NCBI RefSeq assembly: GCF_050947875.1
Contig: NW_027460291.1
Location: 24,713,868 to 24,777,867 of the forward strand
Source: Dermacentor variabilis
Lineage: Eukaryota; Arthropoda; Arachnida; Ixodida; Ixodidae
Direction of reading: 5' to 3'
DNA: 64,000 bases
The notes under the pieces are model-generated. The model was not told the DNA's origin, ran no database searches, and was given only the letters and a program-made list of their open reading frames with translations. Positions 50,266 to 59,860 of the stretch are shown here, one piece after another (position 1 is the first letter of the stretch; every line of letters starts with the position of its first letter). The position numbers and the translations under genes were made by a program.

Positions 50266-51518
50266 TACAGTAATCTGTTGTTATAATGAAATCAATTTAC
50301 TTGAAATTTCTTCTGGTCCCGACTCAAACGCACGTGTTTTAAGATGCATTACTCGAAGTGCACGAAGAGCTTGACCCACTTAGAGTGAAGTGCCTCCGCT
50401 AGGCGGAGACCCTCTTGTGCATGCAGTGTCAAATTAATACCGCCAACAAATTACTACTAGTCTCATGCAAGCACAAAACAGGGCACAAAAGAACCAAACC
50501 CACGACCGATGACCGCCTAGTAACGAGTATCAAGTGAGTGCCGAGTGCTCCCAGATGTTTACTGTGGAGATGTCAAATTTCATGATGCAGCACGCCTGAA
50601 CTATTAATCTCAGTCTTAATTGCATAGCTGGTGTCCCCCGTGATAGAACCCACACAATAAATCTTTCCTGGTCATTTGCGATGCCAGCAAACCGCGGTCT
50701 CTCGGATGCCGAAAAGTGGCCAAAAGACTGTGGGCAGACTTGCGCCATAGCATTCCATGGGGTATGCTCGATGAACAATGTTTTACCACTCTAAAGAGCA
50801 CTTCTGGCGCTGACATGTGACGAAAGGCACAAAGGAAGTGTCCCTCCGATTAGAAGTGCCATGTTTGATGCGAGAAGCAACATTAACAAATTGGGAAGAC
50901 GACTTTGGGGAAACCAGTCTAGAAGTTTGCTCGCCGCTTGCCATAATTAGCCTGCATTGCAATAAAACACCGCCCCTTGCTTCGTTGCACTTTTTACAGT
51001 ACAAATCTATCGATAACTTGCTGAAAACACGAAAAATTCAAACGTCGCCAGCGGCAAGTCAGGCTGTCAACATGGTGGGTCAACGCAAGCTGGTGTTTCC
51101 CCGGTGATTTTCTCAAGCCGGTCATGCTCGATTCATGCCATACGACTTTAGACAAAGTCTAAATGCGGGATAGGGTCACTGAATTTTGATCCTAGACATT
51201 TGTCAATGGCACGGACGTGACGGTGCGCAAACACCGACACTCGAACCCTAGAACTAGCACAGTGTCATTGACAATGGCGTGCCGAAAAACTCCTTTTTTG
51301 CAAACTTTACGGCTGTACACCTCAGGGAAAAATCGCCCAGTGATCATGCAAAGCCCCTACTGCAAAACTGTTCAGTTTTCATGATTTCATTGTGTACCCG
51401 CAATGAGCAGCTAATCGTTTTTTGTGCACAACAAACACAACCTCAGACTCGAGCCACAGCATCTGCGGTGCTTTCTAGCACGATACTCTCATAGCTTTCC
51501 ATGACCTCCCCCCCCCCC

Positions 51519-51526
51519 TATAAAAG
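51519..51526 (+). promoter_or_regulatory. TATAAAAG, possible promoter of transposon A
   Basis: TATAAAAG follows a C-run and lies about 490 bp upstream of the transposase start codon at 52015, followed by pyrimidine-rich sequence. It is in the right place and orientation to drive the transposase, but could also be part of an unrecognised LTR. No other support. Confidence 0.3.
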
Positions 51527-52014
51527 CAGCCCCCACTGCCTTCCCCTCCTCATTCGCTCTCCAGTCTGGAAACAGTTTGGACGTCAGCCACTCCTCTCAC
51601 TCGCCTTCATGTCAACCCCTCGCCTCCTCGCTGCCAGTTTCGACGTCGCTGCTCCTCCAAAGCTGCCCTCTTGCGGCCTGCCCTCCCAAGCACAATCTTC
51701 CACCAACAGGTGCCCTTCCACGGTTCCTGCTTCTTGGTCTCCACAACTCCAATCACCTTTCTTCCGCTACACGTGAAGCCTATGCCAAGCCTGCTATTGC
51801 AACCGTCGCTATCACCAGCGCACACTGATGAGGAAAGCGAGATAACCTGACGACATTTTGAAGCTTCTGTCTTCTGCGTTGCACGCCACATTCAGTCACT
51901 TTGGCACTGACGGCGCGTGCATTTGGATCTGTGCTGCAGGCCATATGATTGTGTGTTATTCGGAGTGCTTCAATTGACTTGCCTAGCACATGCATTTGTG
52001 GTCTACAGTGATAA

Positions 52015-52128
52015 ATGGCTCCGTCAGTCTTCGGGAGAAAGTGTCGGACTTTGGAGCAGAAAGTTCTGCAGATAAACAAAGTGTAAAAAGGCGGCGGGCA
52101 GAAAACTGACATCGCGAAGGAATTGGCA
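52015..52128 (+). pseudogene. Tigger A transposase, N-terminal helix-turn-helix part
   Basis: An ATG at 52015 opens a frame with a basic start and EQKVLQINKV, a stop at 52084, then KTDIAKELA, the pattern of the N-terminal psq/CENP-B-type helix-turn-helix of Tigger transposases (x-L-x-x-K-x-x-I ... x-x-I-A-x-E-L-x). The coding sequence is cut at 52129-52130 (TA) by transposon B and resumes at 55811. The in-frame stop before the insertion site makes it a pseudogene in its own right. Known role of the domain: binding to the element's terminal repeats. Confidence 0.72.
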
Positions 52129-52671
52129 TACAGTCGAACCCACTTATGACGATCCCAGTTTGAACCATATATTGGTTATAACAATGAGAACAATGCGAAG
52201 CTGCTGCACCATTGACTTTTGTATGTTTTCTATGGTGAAATAAACCGCTTACTACAATGCCCCAACGCCGCATTACCAGTTATAACGATAAAGTCTGGCT
52301 GCTGGGTGTCCAAGTCGAACAGTAGTGAAATGCAAAATCCTTGAAAAGAAAAAAAGAAAACGAGAAATTCTAGCTGCTGCACGATGGGCCACTGCTCCTA
52401 CAGCCGCCGCACGCTCATTTTCCAGCCATCTCCGCACGGCTCTCTCCCGTCGCCCTTCCACCCCTCCGAACACGAATGGGCTGCGCCCATAGCTCCACGA
52501 CGCCCTACCCTCCGAAACACAAATGCACCGCGCCAACTGCACCGCAAGCAGATTGCGCTGAGCCGTGCTCCCGTGCGAGACATTCATTTGGGGGATCGCC
52601 AGCTGTTTGTGCGCAGGCGCGAGTATGTGCGGGCGTGAGTGAGAAAATCTCGGGGCTTTTGCTCCGTGAAT

Positions 52672-52799
52672 ATATGAGTGTGCCTAGACACTACAGAGGA
52701 GGTTTCTTAGCGCATGTTGTATGCGTTTGTCCCCTAGACATGCCGGCATTGCGGAGTGCGGATGAGTTTACGCTCCGCCGCTGGCTGCCTGCGCGGTGA
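52672..52799 (+). repeat. Inverted repeat copy 1 inside transposon B
   Basis: Contains GTGCCTAGACACTACAGAGG, GAGGTTTCTT, GCCGGCATTGCGGAGTG and GCTGGCTGCC. The same blocks occur in the same order on the opposite strand at about 53828-53965. Identity is moderate with small gaps. The repeat family is not identified. Confidence 0.7.
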
Positions 52800-53103
52800 G
52801 CCAGTGGGCACGGACACCCCATTTGGTGATCGCTGTGTCTGAAGGGGCAAGGTTGTGACTGGTGTTGCATAAGTCACGAGTCGCCTTTTTCGTGGCAACA
52901 ATAGATTGCATTTTTTACAAGCACTGCACCAGGAGGGCACATGTAACCGGCAAAAGGAGGCCTCAGGAGAGCACCTGAGGTCATAATAAAGCAGGCAGCG
53001 CAGGATCTCCAGGGCACCCAAGGGGTAGCAGGGGGATCAAAGCTGGAAGCAGGGCGGCCCGAGGTTTGGGGCTGCGGATAAGCGTGCCAGGCGGTGTTCG
53101 CAT

Positions 53104-53165
53104 AAAAAATTGGCTGTCCACGATAGTGGGCAGCTGATTTTATACACCCGAGGCACGCTTCGGCC
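53104..53165 (+). repeat. Direct repeat copy 1 flanking an LINE tail
   Basis: An A-run followed by GGCTGTCCACGATAG and TTATACACCC...GCACGCTTC. A second diverged copy lies at 53346-53409 (GGCTGTCCGCGATAG, TTATACATCC, GCATGCTTC). The two bracket the RTE-like tail. Confidence 0.65.
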
Positions 53166-53239
53166 TTTGCATCCGGCACCTTTAACCAGCAAAGGCATAG
53201 CATTTAAGACCCGAAATTTAAGTATAGAGGGCTTCACTT

Positions 53240-53310
53240 GTGTAATTGGAGATTTCAAGGAGAGGCCTTCGTCCTGCAGTGGACACAAAAATAGGCTGAT
53301 AATAATAATC
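53240..53310 (+). mobile_element. 3' end of an RTE-type LINE with AAT/GAT-rich tail
   Basis: A short frame reads GEAFVLQWTQK then a stop, the characteristic end of RTE-clade polyproteins, followed by GCTGATAATAATAATC, the short microsatellite tail usual for such elements. Everything upstream is lost: a severely 5'-truncated insertion. Confidence 0.62.
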
Positions 53311-53345
53311 TCACGACGAGTCGATTTCGTGGTGCTCATTTCATC

Positions 53346-53409
53346 TAAAAAAAAAATGGCTGTCCGCGATAGAGAATAGCCTATCTTATACATCCCTTGC
53401 ATGCTTCAT
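53346..53409 (+). repeat. Direct repeat copy 2 flanking an LINE tail
   Basis: Partner of 53104-53165, in the same orientation and separated from it by about 180 bp that include the LINE tail. Too long and too diverged for a target-site duplication. Confidence 0.6.
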
Positions 53410-53827
53410 CCTCACCGAGCCCCAAACCGCGGACCAGTCCGGGTTCTAGCTTTGGTGTCGCCATTGCCGCTTTGGTGTCCTGGAGGCGCCGCCAATAATG
53501 CGAAATAATGACATGTTGCTACAGCTAGTAAAAAACACGATTGAATAAATATATTTACATTCAGCCACCAACCTGTGAGGCTAAGTTCAGCACTGCCGCA
53601 CCCCGTGACTTCTGCAACACCAGTAAGAACTTTACATCTGAAGGTACGTCGGATAGACTTGCTAAGGCGCTCTGCCTTCTATATTTTCAATATATGCGGC
53701 ACGAGCTCTACTACGATCGCGAACTATGATCTGCCACGACTGACTTAGAATGAGCGCCGCAGGTGCGAAACATTCTGTCTGACACAGTGGTTGCTAAATC
53801 GGGCGTCAGTGCCCGCTGCTTCACCTA

Positions 53828-53965
53828 TTTTACCGCACCGGCAGCCAGCGTCCGAGCATAAACAAACTCAATCCCACTCCGCAATGCCGGAGCGCCTAGG
53901 CACAAATGCCCACAACCAACTCTAAAGAAACCTCCTCCGTAGTGCCCAGGCAGAATCATATGATG
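53828..53965 (-). repeat. Inverted repeat copy 2 inside transposon B
   Basis: Reverse-strand partner of 52672-52799: on the minus strand it reads GGGCACTACGGAGGAGG, GCTCCGGCATTGCGGAGTG and ACGCTGGCTGCC. Confidence 0.7.
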
Positions 53966-54515
53966 TGTGGGGGTTCCACTTTGCGTGCGGCTAGGGCTGA
54001 AGGCGAGCTCCGGATCTAGCCCCACGCAGTCGCTTCGTGGTACTCCCCAACCCGTTGCGTGGGAATCACGGCTACGTCGAGTTTAGAACGAATAAGGCAA
54101 CCAGCGGCGTCAACTGTAAGAATGTTTATTGCTACCGGCAATGAAGAACACTGGCAGAGGGACATCCTCTCTGTAATAGTAATAAATAGGCTGGACCCGT
54201 TGCCCAGGATAGTCAGGCAAACGAGGTCACTCACGGGTTGCAGCAGGTACTCCAGTCCGGCAGGTTAGGAGTCCAGCGTCAGAGAGGGAAAGTGTCCCCC
54301 GGTCGTGCTTTTTGTACCTTTTTACCTAGGCGAGGGGAATGTCCTCCTCGCTCATCAGCTACCTGCCCGCTAGTCAGGGAGGAAGGGTGCAGGTGTGTTG
54401 CGAGAGCGAGGAAGAATCGGGAGAGGGCGTAGTGTGCCTCTCCCGTGTCTATGCCAGCTCGACCGGCTGTCAACGCGACGACGCAGGGGAAGATGGGCGT
54501 GAGTGCTCCCCACAG

Positions 54516-54858
54516 ATGATAGTGATCTAAAGAAAGGAAAGATGCTTGATTTTGCAGAATCATATATCCAAGGAGCAAAAGCCCCAAGATATTTCTCTCT
54601 CACACCCGCCTTTACTCGCACCCGCCTTTACTCGCACCCGCCTTTACTCGCACCCGCCTTTACTCGCACCTGCGCAGAAACAGCTGGCAATCCCTCAAAT
54701 GAACGTCTCGCGTGCTCCCGCAAGGGCTGCAGAAGATAGTGCAAGCCTTTCCTCCTGCCCCCCCCCCCCCCCGCGCAAGAACCACTTCTCTCGCATATTG
54801 TTCTCCCTCACGAGTTGCAGAATTAAGTCTTTCCTTTCTTTAGATCATCATCATCATC
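54516..54858. mobile_element. Short fold-back element, arms of about 40 bp
   Basis: GATCTAAAGAAAGGAAAGA at 54524-54542 is the exact reverse complement of 54828-54846. Imperfect pairing continues for about 15 bp on both sides (GATGATAGT outside, CTTGATTTTGCA against CTTAATTCTGCA inside). It encloses the 16-bp tandem repeat and a C-run at 54760-54772, and its right arm adjoins an ATC run. Likely a MITE. Confidence 0.6.
54603..54666. repeat. 16-bp tandem repeat, four copies
   Basis: Four exact copies of CACCCGCCTTTACTCG, followed by a partial fifth (CACCTGCG). Confidence 0.95.
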
Positions 54859-54870
54859 ATCATCATCATG
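54843..54870. repeat. ATC trinucleotide microsatellite
   Basis: About eight ATC units in a row, next to the right arm of the fold-back element. On the reverse strand this is GAT repeats. Confidence 0.95.
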
Positions 54871-55082
54871 TTGCTCGCTGGCTCCTCATTCAGTGCAGTT
54901 CTGCGAACAGCTTAATCACTTGCATACGTTTTTGTTGGCTGTGCGGAAGTCGTTCCCAGCAACGCGGCTTCTCAACTTCTCTTGACTCGCCGCCGGAATG
55001 GAAGATGGCTGATCTGCCCACTGATCATTGGCAATGCACGCCATTGCTGGTGAAAAGAAAGTGCACAGCTATAGAGTTGGAA

Positions 55083-55330
55083 ACTATGTGCTTCTAAGCG
55101 ATGAGACGATCGTAGCGAACGTGCTTGCATCGGATAGCAACGGCGCCTACGACAGTGACGATGCGGTAGGGCAGGCTGCCTCAACCTTGTCCTCACAGGA
55201 GGCCCGGCATGATTCAGTCCCTCTGGGGCTTCGTTTTTGCGAGGAACCTTCCGCTGCCCTACGTCGAGCGCTTGGATGCCGCGGAGAAGGATGTCGGCAA
55301 GCTTCGCGTAAAGCATGCATGGCTGACGGG
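55083..55330 (+). pseudogene. C-terminal remnant of transposon B's own transposase
   Basis: The plus frame has SDETIVANVLASDSN, an acidic YDSDDAV stretch and TLSSQEAR, then after a frameshift FARNLPLPYVERLDAAEKDV-like sequence (read in pieces from the other frames at 55215-55330). This acidic tail and closing helix resemble the C-terminus of Tigger transposases and fit the position expected before the 3' terminal repeat. The catalytic core is absent. A short KRKCTAIELET stretch at about 55055 may be a leftover of the N-terminus brought close by internal deletion. Confidence 0.55.
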
Positions 55331-55810
55331 CATAGGCTTTTCTCATGCAAGCCAGTGAGAAGTACATGCTGAGATGCTTGTGGCGATCTCTCCTGAGCGT
55401 TTCTTCTGGATTTCTCAAGCTGACAGGCTGCTGTGGCAACCTTCTCGCAATTTCTAAAAGGCCCCTCTTGGGGCCACCAAAGTGATGCCTCGGCAGTGCT
55501 CGCATATCGCTTGCTGCCCATGACACCTCCTTGCAGTTGTTATAGCAGTGCCATTCTTTAACGCCGACAGCCGCGGCTTGTTACACGCGATCAGAGCGCC
55601 AGGAAGCACTTAAACGAGTGAACACAATCAGCAGCCGGGCGGAGGAAGGTGGTGGGGAGGGGCACTGGCCTCCCTGCCTACATAGTTTTCTGATATCACC
55701 TTCCATCCCCTATTTTGATTTTTTTCATGCAACCAGGTTATAACAATTATCGGTTATAACAATGGAATTTTCGGGGCACTTGAAGATTGTTATAAGTGGG
55801 TTCGACTGTA

Positions 55811-57188
55811 CTGCTGTCTACTTGATCAACTATATTGAAAAACAAGGAAGCTGTGCTGGATGGCTTTGAACAGAGCTTCTCGGCGAAGAGAAATTGGAAT
55901 TGCGATTCGAAATACCCCGAAGTGGAAGGTGCACTTCTACAGTGGCTGAAGAACGCCAGGAGTGCAAATCTCCCGGTACATGGACCTGCACTTTGCGCAA
56001 GAGCCGAAGCTCTCGCCCGCCAAATGGGTAACAAAGATTTCAAGTGCAGGAATGGCTGGCTTGAGTGGTTCAAGAAAAGACATGGCGTGACCTCAAAGTC
56101 GATCGTTGGCGAAAGCACAGCCGTGACTCAAGACACTGTAGATGTATGGTGCCAACATCGGCTCCAAGCTCTACTTGAAAAGTATGAAGACATCTACAAC
56201 CTAGATGAGGCTGCATTTTTCTACAAGATACTACCAAATCACAGGTTCACTACCGCTGACGGATCCTCATCTGGAGGGAAACAGAGCAAGGAGCATGTCA
56301 TGGTGCTGTTTGGTGCCAATGCAACAGCTTCCCTCGTTGATACTGGGCAAGGCGGAGAAGCTGCGGTGCTTCCGACATGCAGCTATTCCCCAAGGAATGC
56401 ATCTACAGAAGTAACAAGCGAGCATGGATGACTGCTACTATTTTTGAAGACTATGTGCACATTCCGGATAAATGGTTTGACGTAAAGAACCAGCAAGTGT
56501 TTTTCATAATTGACAATTGTCTGAGCCATGGGAAGATTGAGAACCTCAAGGCGATCACTGTGGAATTTTTGCCTGCAAACACAACCGCAGTACTACAGCC
56601 AATATATCAGGGCATCATTGAGACCACCCAAAAGCTGTACCACAAGGCTCTTTTGCAATGCATGATCACAGCGTATGACACCAGCAAGAGGAACAACATT
56701 GATTTGCTTGGTGCGATCCATTTCCTGAACTTTTCATGGAAAGAACTCGCACCTTTGAAGGTCACCAAAATGCTTTGTGCATGCCAGCTTTTCCCACACC
56801 GTCGTCAGTGACCCTCACGATGACCGTACTTGCAGCGATCTGTATGAGGCTGTTCATAAAATTGCTGGCCAAAAGATAGAAGGCGATTTCGAGACATTCA
56901 CGTTGGCTGACACTGCTGCTCCTGTGGTCGTCCCAATGACAGATGTGGGGGTACTAATTGACACTTGGTAGCCCCGACAAGGATGAACAGCCGACGGATG
57001 AAGAGCCACGTGAAGTGCCAACTATGGTGCCAATGCGGGAGTACCTACACCTGCTCCGAAATAAGGTTGAACGCAAGGGCGGCGACCAAGGCCTCATGCA
57101 ATGCTTGGTTTAATTAAAGCAGGAGTTGCTCGCACCTGATAAGAACTTGAAACAGCCAAAGCTCACTGCCTTTTTTGCACCTGAATAA
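55811..57188 (+). pseudogene. Tigger A transposase, main part (DDE core and C-terminus)
   Basis: Resumes after transposon B with STILKNKEAVL, the end of the first helix-turn-helix. A CENP-B-type second DNA-binding region follows (WLKNARSANLPVHGP, RNGWLEWFKKRHGV), then the DDE_1 catalytic core: first acid in YNLDEAAFFYK (about 56200), second in FIIDNCLSH (about 56512). The third, normally in LQPLDQG, reads LQPIYQG, so the acid is a tyrosine codon (56605-56607). Frameshifts lie near 56330-56390, 56790 and 56970, with stops beyond. The last frame ends QPKLTAFFAPE and TAA (57186), overlapped by AATAAA. Known role: cut-and-paste transposition; this copy is dead. Confidence 0.85.
57153..57176 (+). 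other. PIP-box-like motif at the transposase C-terminus
   Basis: Codons spell QPKLTAFF, an exact match to the PCNA-interacting motif Q-x-x-(L/I/M)-x-x-(F/Y)-(F/Y), four codons before the stop. Drosophila pogo transposase is known to bind PCNA through such a C-terminal motif. Confidence 0.65.
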
Positions 57189-57346
57189 AGTTTTGCTTCA
57201 TCGAACATGTAGTTTGATTTACAGTTGTGGGGCAATTAAAGCTCAACTGGTTTAACTTTTCTTGAGTGCTCGCTTATATCGAATTATTGCTTCTAACAAA
57301 TTTTTTCACCATCCCGTTGACTTCGTTATTGTGAGGGATTACTGTA

Positions 57347-57812
57347 TAAGGTAGTAGGGTGAGTAGCCAGCTGTGTAGTGGCGCAAGGAATTATAAGCAA
57401 ATGTGACAAATGGTAGAGCAGTGTCGCAGTCGCGATGATCAGAGGAAACATGCATGGCGAGCATGTCAGTTATTGCCTGGTTCAGGCCTTTGGTAAGATT
57501 GTTAGGTTGAGGGTGGTAGGCTCTAGCAAGCTCGTGTTTAGCTGCACACAATCGAAGTAAGTCATCGATGACTTTGGCTAGGAAGTATTGTCCTCGATTG
57601 GTGAGAAGTTGACGAGGTGTGTCATGTTGTAATATAATGTCGTAAAGCAAGAAGCCAGTGACGTCTATAGCGCAGCTGGTGAGTAGGGCTCTTGTAATGG
57701 CATAGCATGTTGGATCTTCTGTAGCAATGGAAATCCACTTATTTCTGGCATTTGATATAGAAAATGGCCCCAGAAGATCAATGCCAACGTGAAAAAAAAA
57801 GGGATGGTAGCA
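57347..57812 (-). pseudogene. Ty3/gypsy element 2: integrase catalytic core
   Basis: Minus-strand frame with GPFSISNARNKWIS, LLTNRGQYF, AYHPQPNNLTKGLN and LPFVTFAYNS, the rve integrase core of Ty3/gypsy elements. Known role: inserting the cDNA into the genome. The second catalytic acid (LTDRGQ in the family) is N, and the glutamate of the TExLN motif is K, so the site is destroyed. The frame is cut at 57346 by the Tigger insertion and continues at 50265. Confidence 0.85.
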
Positions 57813-58290
57813 GACTAGCAGGAGGCATAGCTAGTCTTTTTCTGGCGTTGACATGACTCACACGCGACATAGCAGCGGACGGAGTGGTTGAGACCAGGGG
57901 AGGTATTCTGTAGGAGTCCACTTGATGGACTGTCTATTTCGGCCACTGCTGATTGTCTGGGGCCGCTCATCTCCTCTTTGCTCGTACAGCTACATCCAAT
58001 CAGCAGTGGCCAAAATGGACAGTCCACTAGGTGGACTCTTACAAAATAACCCCCCAGGACAGCAAAAACGTCGCCAAGTTGGTCATACGTCCGAGAGACA
58101 CCAAGGTGCCCAGCGGTGTGAATGTCGTGCAGTTGCTGGAGCACAGTCTGTCAAAGATGAGACTGAATGACAGTTAGCAGCTCGGGCCCGTCAAGGTGCA
58201 AGTTGCGGCGATAGAGGGTGTCATTCTGGAGCACAAACATGCGAAGGGATGGGTTGGATGGATCATAAAGCAGGTATTGGATCAGCTGCC
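57813..58290 (-). pseudogene. Ty3/gypsy element 2: integrase zinc-binding domain with a MITE inside
   Basis: The minus strand has HDIHTAGHLGVSRTYDQL (58130-58080), the two histidines of the HHCC zinc finger. The two cysteines (CESCQRQK, near 57850) lie on the other side of the 155-bp palindromic insertion at 57899-58053. The sequence upstream (58150-58290) is the linker to RNase H with degraded frames. Confidence 0.75.
57899..58053. mobile_element. 155-bp palindromic MITE with CCAGG duplication
   Basis: The ends are long inverted repeats: GTAGGAGTCCACTTGATGG on the left against GTAAGAGTCCACCTAGTGG on the reversed right, continuing through ACTGTC and GGCCACTGCTGATTG, so nearly the whole element folds back. 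CCAGG is duplicated at 57894-57898 and 58054-58058. It splits the integrase zinc finger. The superfamily is not clear from a 5-bp duplication. Confidence 0.82.
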
Positions 58291-58298
58291 ATAACGAT

Positions 58299-59137
58299 TC
58301 ATACACCTACATCGCGTTGTTGAGCGCCATAGTCTTTCAAGGCGGAGAGCGCGAGAATGCTGATCGAGGTGGCATCCACTAAAGCATCCAGTGCATAAAT
58401 GGGATGTCGAGACAGGCAGTTGGAGTCCTGATATAAACAACCCGACTTGTGGACCACAGTGTATGCATATTCCTGGAGGTGTAAGGCCCAGCGAATGAGA
58501 CAACCGGTGGGATCATTGAGTGAAGAAAGCCAACAGGGGGCATGGTGATAGGTGGTAACTGTAAATGATTGACCATATAAGCAAGGTCGGAACTTGCCCA
58601 CTGCCAGAAGGAGCACGAGACACTCACGCTCAGTAGTTGAGTAACTGCACTCGGCCAGAGAGAGGTTGTGGCTGGCGTAGGCAGTAACATGGTCATGTCC
58701 ACATTGGTGCTGGGCTAAAATTGTGCTGATTCCGTAACCACTGGCATAAGTGCGAATTTCTGGGGGAGCAGAGGTGTCAAAATCTGCGAGAACTTGAGCC
58801 GTTGCGAGTAGTGTGATGAGATCCAAGAAAGCAGTAGCTCGTTCAGAGTCTGAGCAGAAAGCAACATCTTTCTTGAGGAGGTCAGTCAGAGGACAGGAAA
58901 CGTGCGCAAAATTTCTCACAAACCAGCAGAAGTAAGAGCATAGGCCAATAAACCTTAGAAAAACTTTGATACAGGTCAGCAAGGGGAAATTCCGCACTGT
59001 ACTAACTTTAGCTAGGTCGGGATGAATGCCTGACGAATCGATGAGATGTCCAAGCGTGGTTATTTGGTGATGACCGAACTGGCAGTTGGGCAAGTTGAGC
59101 TGCAGGTGAGAGGTGCGGAAAACAGAAAGAATAGATC
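58299..59137 (-). pseudogene. Ty3/gypsy element 2: reverse transcriptase (thumb side) and RNase H
   Basis: A long minus frame begins in foreign sequence and enters gypsy pol at ILSVFRTSHLQLNLPNCQFG, written here in part as LSVFRTSHLQLN. It continues with LGHLIDSSGIHPD, FIGLCSYFCWFVRNFA and PLTDLL (RT connection) and then RNase H. The RNase H residues are damaged: TDASGYG reads TYASGYG and TDHHAL reads TYHHAP, while TERECL keeps its glutamate. The fingers and palm with the YxDD motif are absent because an insertion or deletion lies at 59138 onward. The frame itself is open for 280 codons despite the lost catalytic residues. Confidence 0.88.
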
Positions 59138-59860
59138 CCGTATTTACTTGCATAATGATCGCACTCACGTAATGATCACACCCTTGAAATTTGTTGTCAA
59201 AATTCGATTTTTTTGCTTTCCCGCACAATGATCACACCCCGAACTTGCCGCAACGACATGTGTGCAAAGTCTAGCTAATGCTGATTGCGCTTACCATCTG
59301 TCGAATGCTGTCGAATGCTACGTGAATGACTCTTCAAGACATACCATACAGTCTGCACACACCAAACAAATTCTTAAGCAAATGTCCCATTTCATTCCTT
59401 TCATCACTTTCCCCACTTCCATGAACAAAAAAAAAGATCTACAACCAAACTTGCCCTGGCTTTATTATTAGTAGGCTTTATAATGGTTGTGGTCAACAAC
59501 AACAACAAAAAAGGCGCCTTTCGATTTCTCTCGTCTGCACTCGTGGGCATGCAACAAATCACGAGCGGCAACAATAGTAGCCACATTTACATTGATACGT
59601 TAGAAGTGTACCCTATTCATACGCTGACACTTGTAACACAGCTAAGATATCGACCCACCCTTAGCGGAAACGTGCTGTATTAGGATAGTAGTGAAGACAA
59701 ATGCCGCAGTTTTCGCAGCATGCCTGCCATGTGTTTCTATGTCACTGGCAGGTAAGTGTGCTCATTTCTGTTTCTGTCCACTCAAAGTGGACATGGCTAT
59801 GTTATTGCCCCACGCTTGCCGATATTAACTACATTATTTATTACTGATATGGAACAAACT
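59138..59860. mobile_element. Insertion fragment with CCGTATTTAC terminus
   Basis: Begins CCGTATTTACTTGCATAATG at about 59140, a terminus like that of the element at 49027 (CCGTATTTACATGATTGTAA), followed by repeated AATGATC(G/A)CAC motifs at 59153-59240. The right end is not found; gypsy-like sequence seems to resume near 59860-59990. It replaces the part of gypsy pol that encoded the polymerase active site. No transposase is recognised. Confidence 0.5.

Larger units (their letters stand above)
52131..55808 (+). mobile_element. Tigger-type transposon B (3,678 bp), nested in transposon A
   Basis: Left terminus CAGTCGAACCCACTTATGAC and reversed right terminus CAGTCGAACCCACTTATAAC match at 19 of 20. 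TA is duplicated at 52129-52130 and 55809-55810. TTATAACAAT-type repeats recur just inside both ends. Its own transposase is reduced to a C-terminal remnant (55083-55330). The middle is filled with other repeats: an inverted pair of about 130 bp, an LINE tail, a 16-bp tandem repeat and a short fold-back element. Confidence 0.85.
50268..57344 (+). mobile_element. Tigger/pogo DNA transposon A (7.1 kb with nested insert)
   Basis: Left terminus CAGTAATCTGTTGTTATAAT and right terminus, reversed, CAGTAATCCCTCACAATAAC begin with the same eight bases and share patches inside. TA lies outside both ends (50266-50267 and 57345-57346). The plus strand carries a broken Tigger transposase in two parts (52015-52128 and 55811-57188) because transposon B (52131-55808) inserted within it. 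Without the insert the element would be about 3.4 kb. It landed in the gypsy integrase frame. The 50268-51500 part shows no recognisable coding sequence. Confidence 0.85.

Noticed and set aside
50817..51107. 96-codon plus frame as the transposase N-terminus of Tigger A
   Set aside because: No helix-turn-helix pattern; a better N-terminus starts at 52015 and joins the core across transposon B.
51519..52014. A separate LTR or small protein gene upstream of Tigger A transposase
   Set aside because: There is a TATA box and a pyrimidine-rich stretch, but no partner LTR, no TG...CA ends and no recognisable protein.
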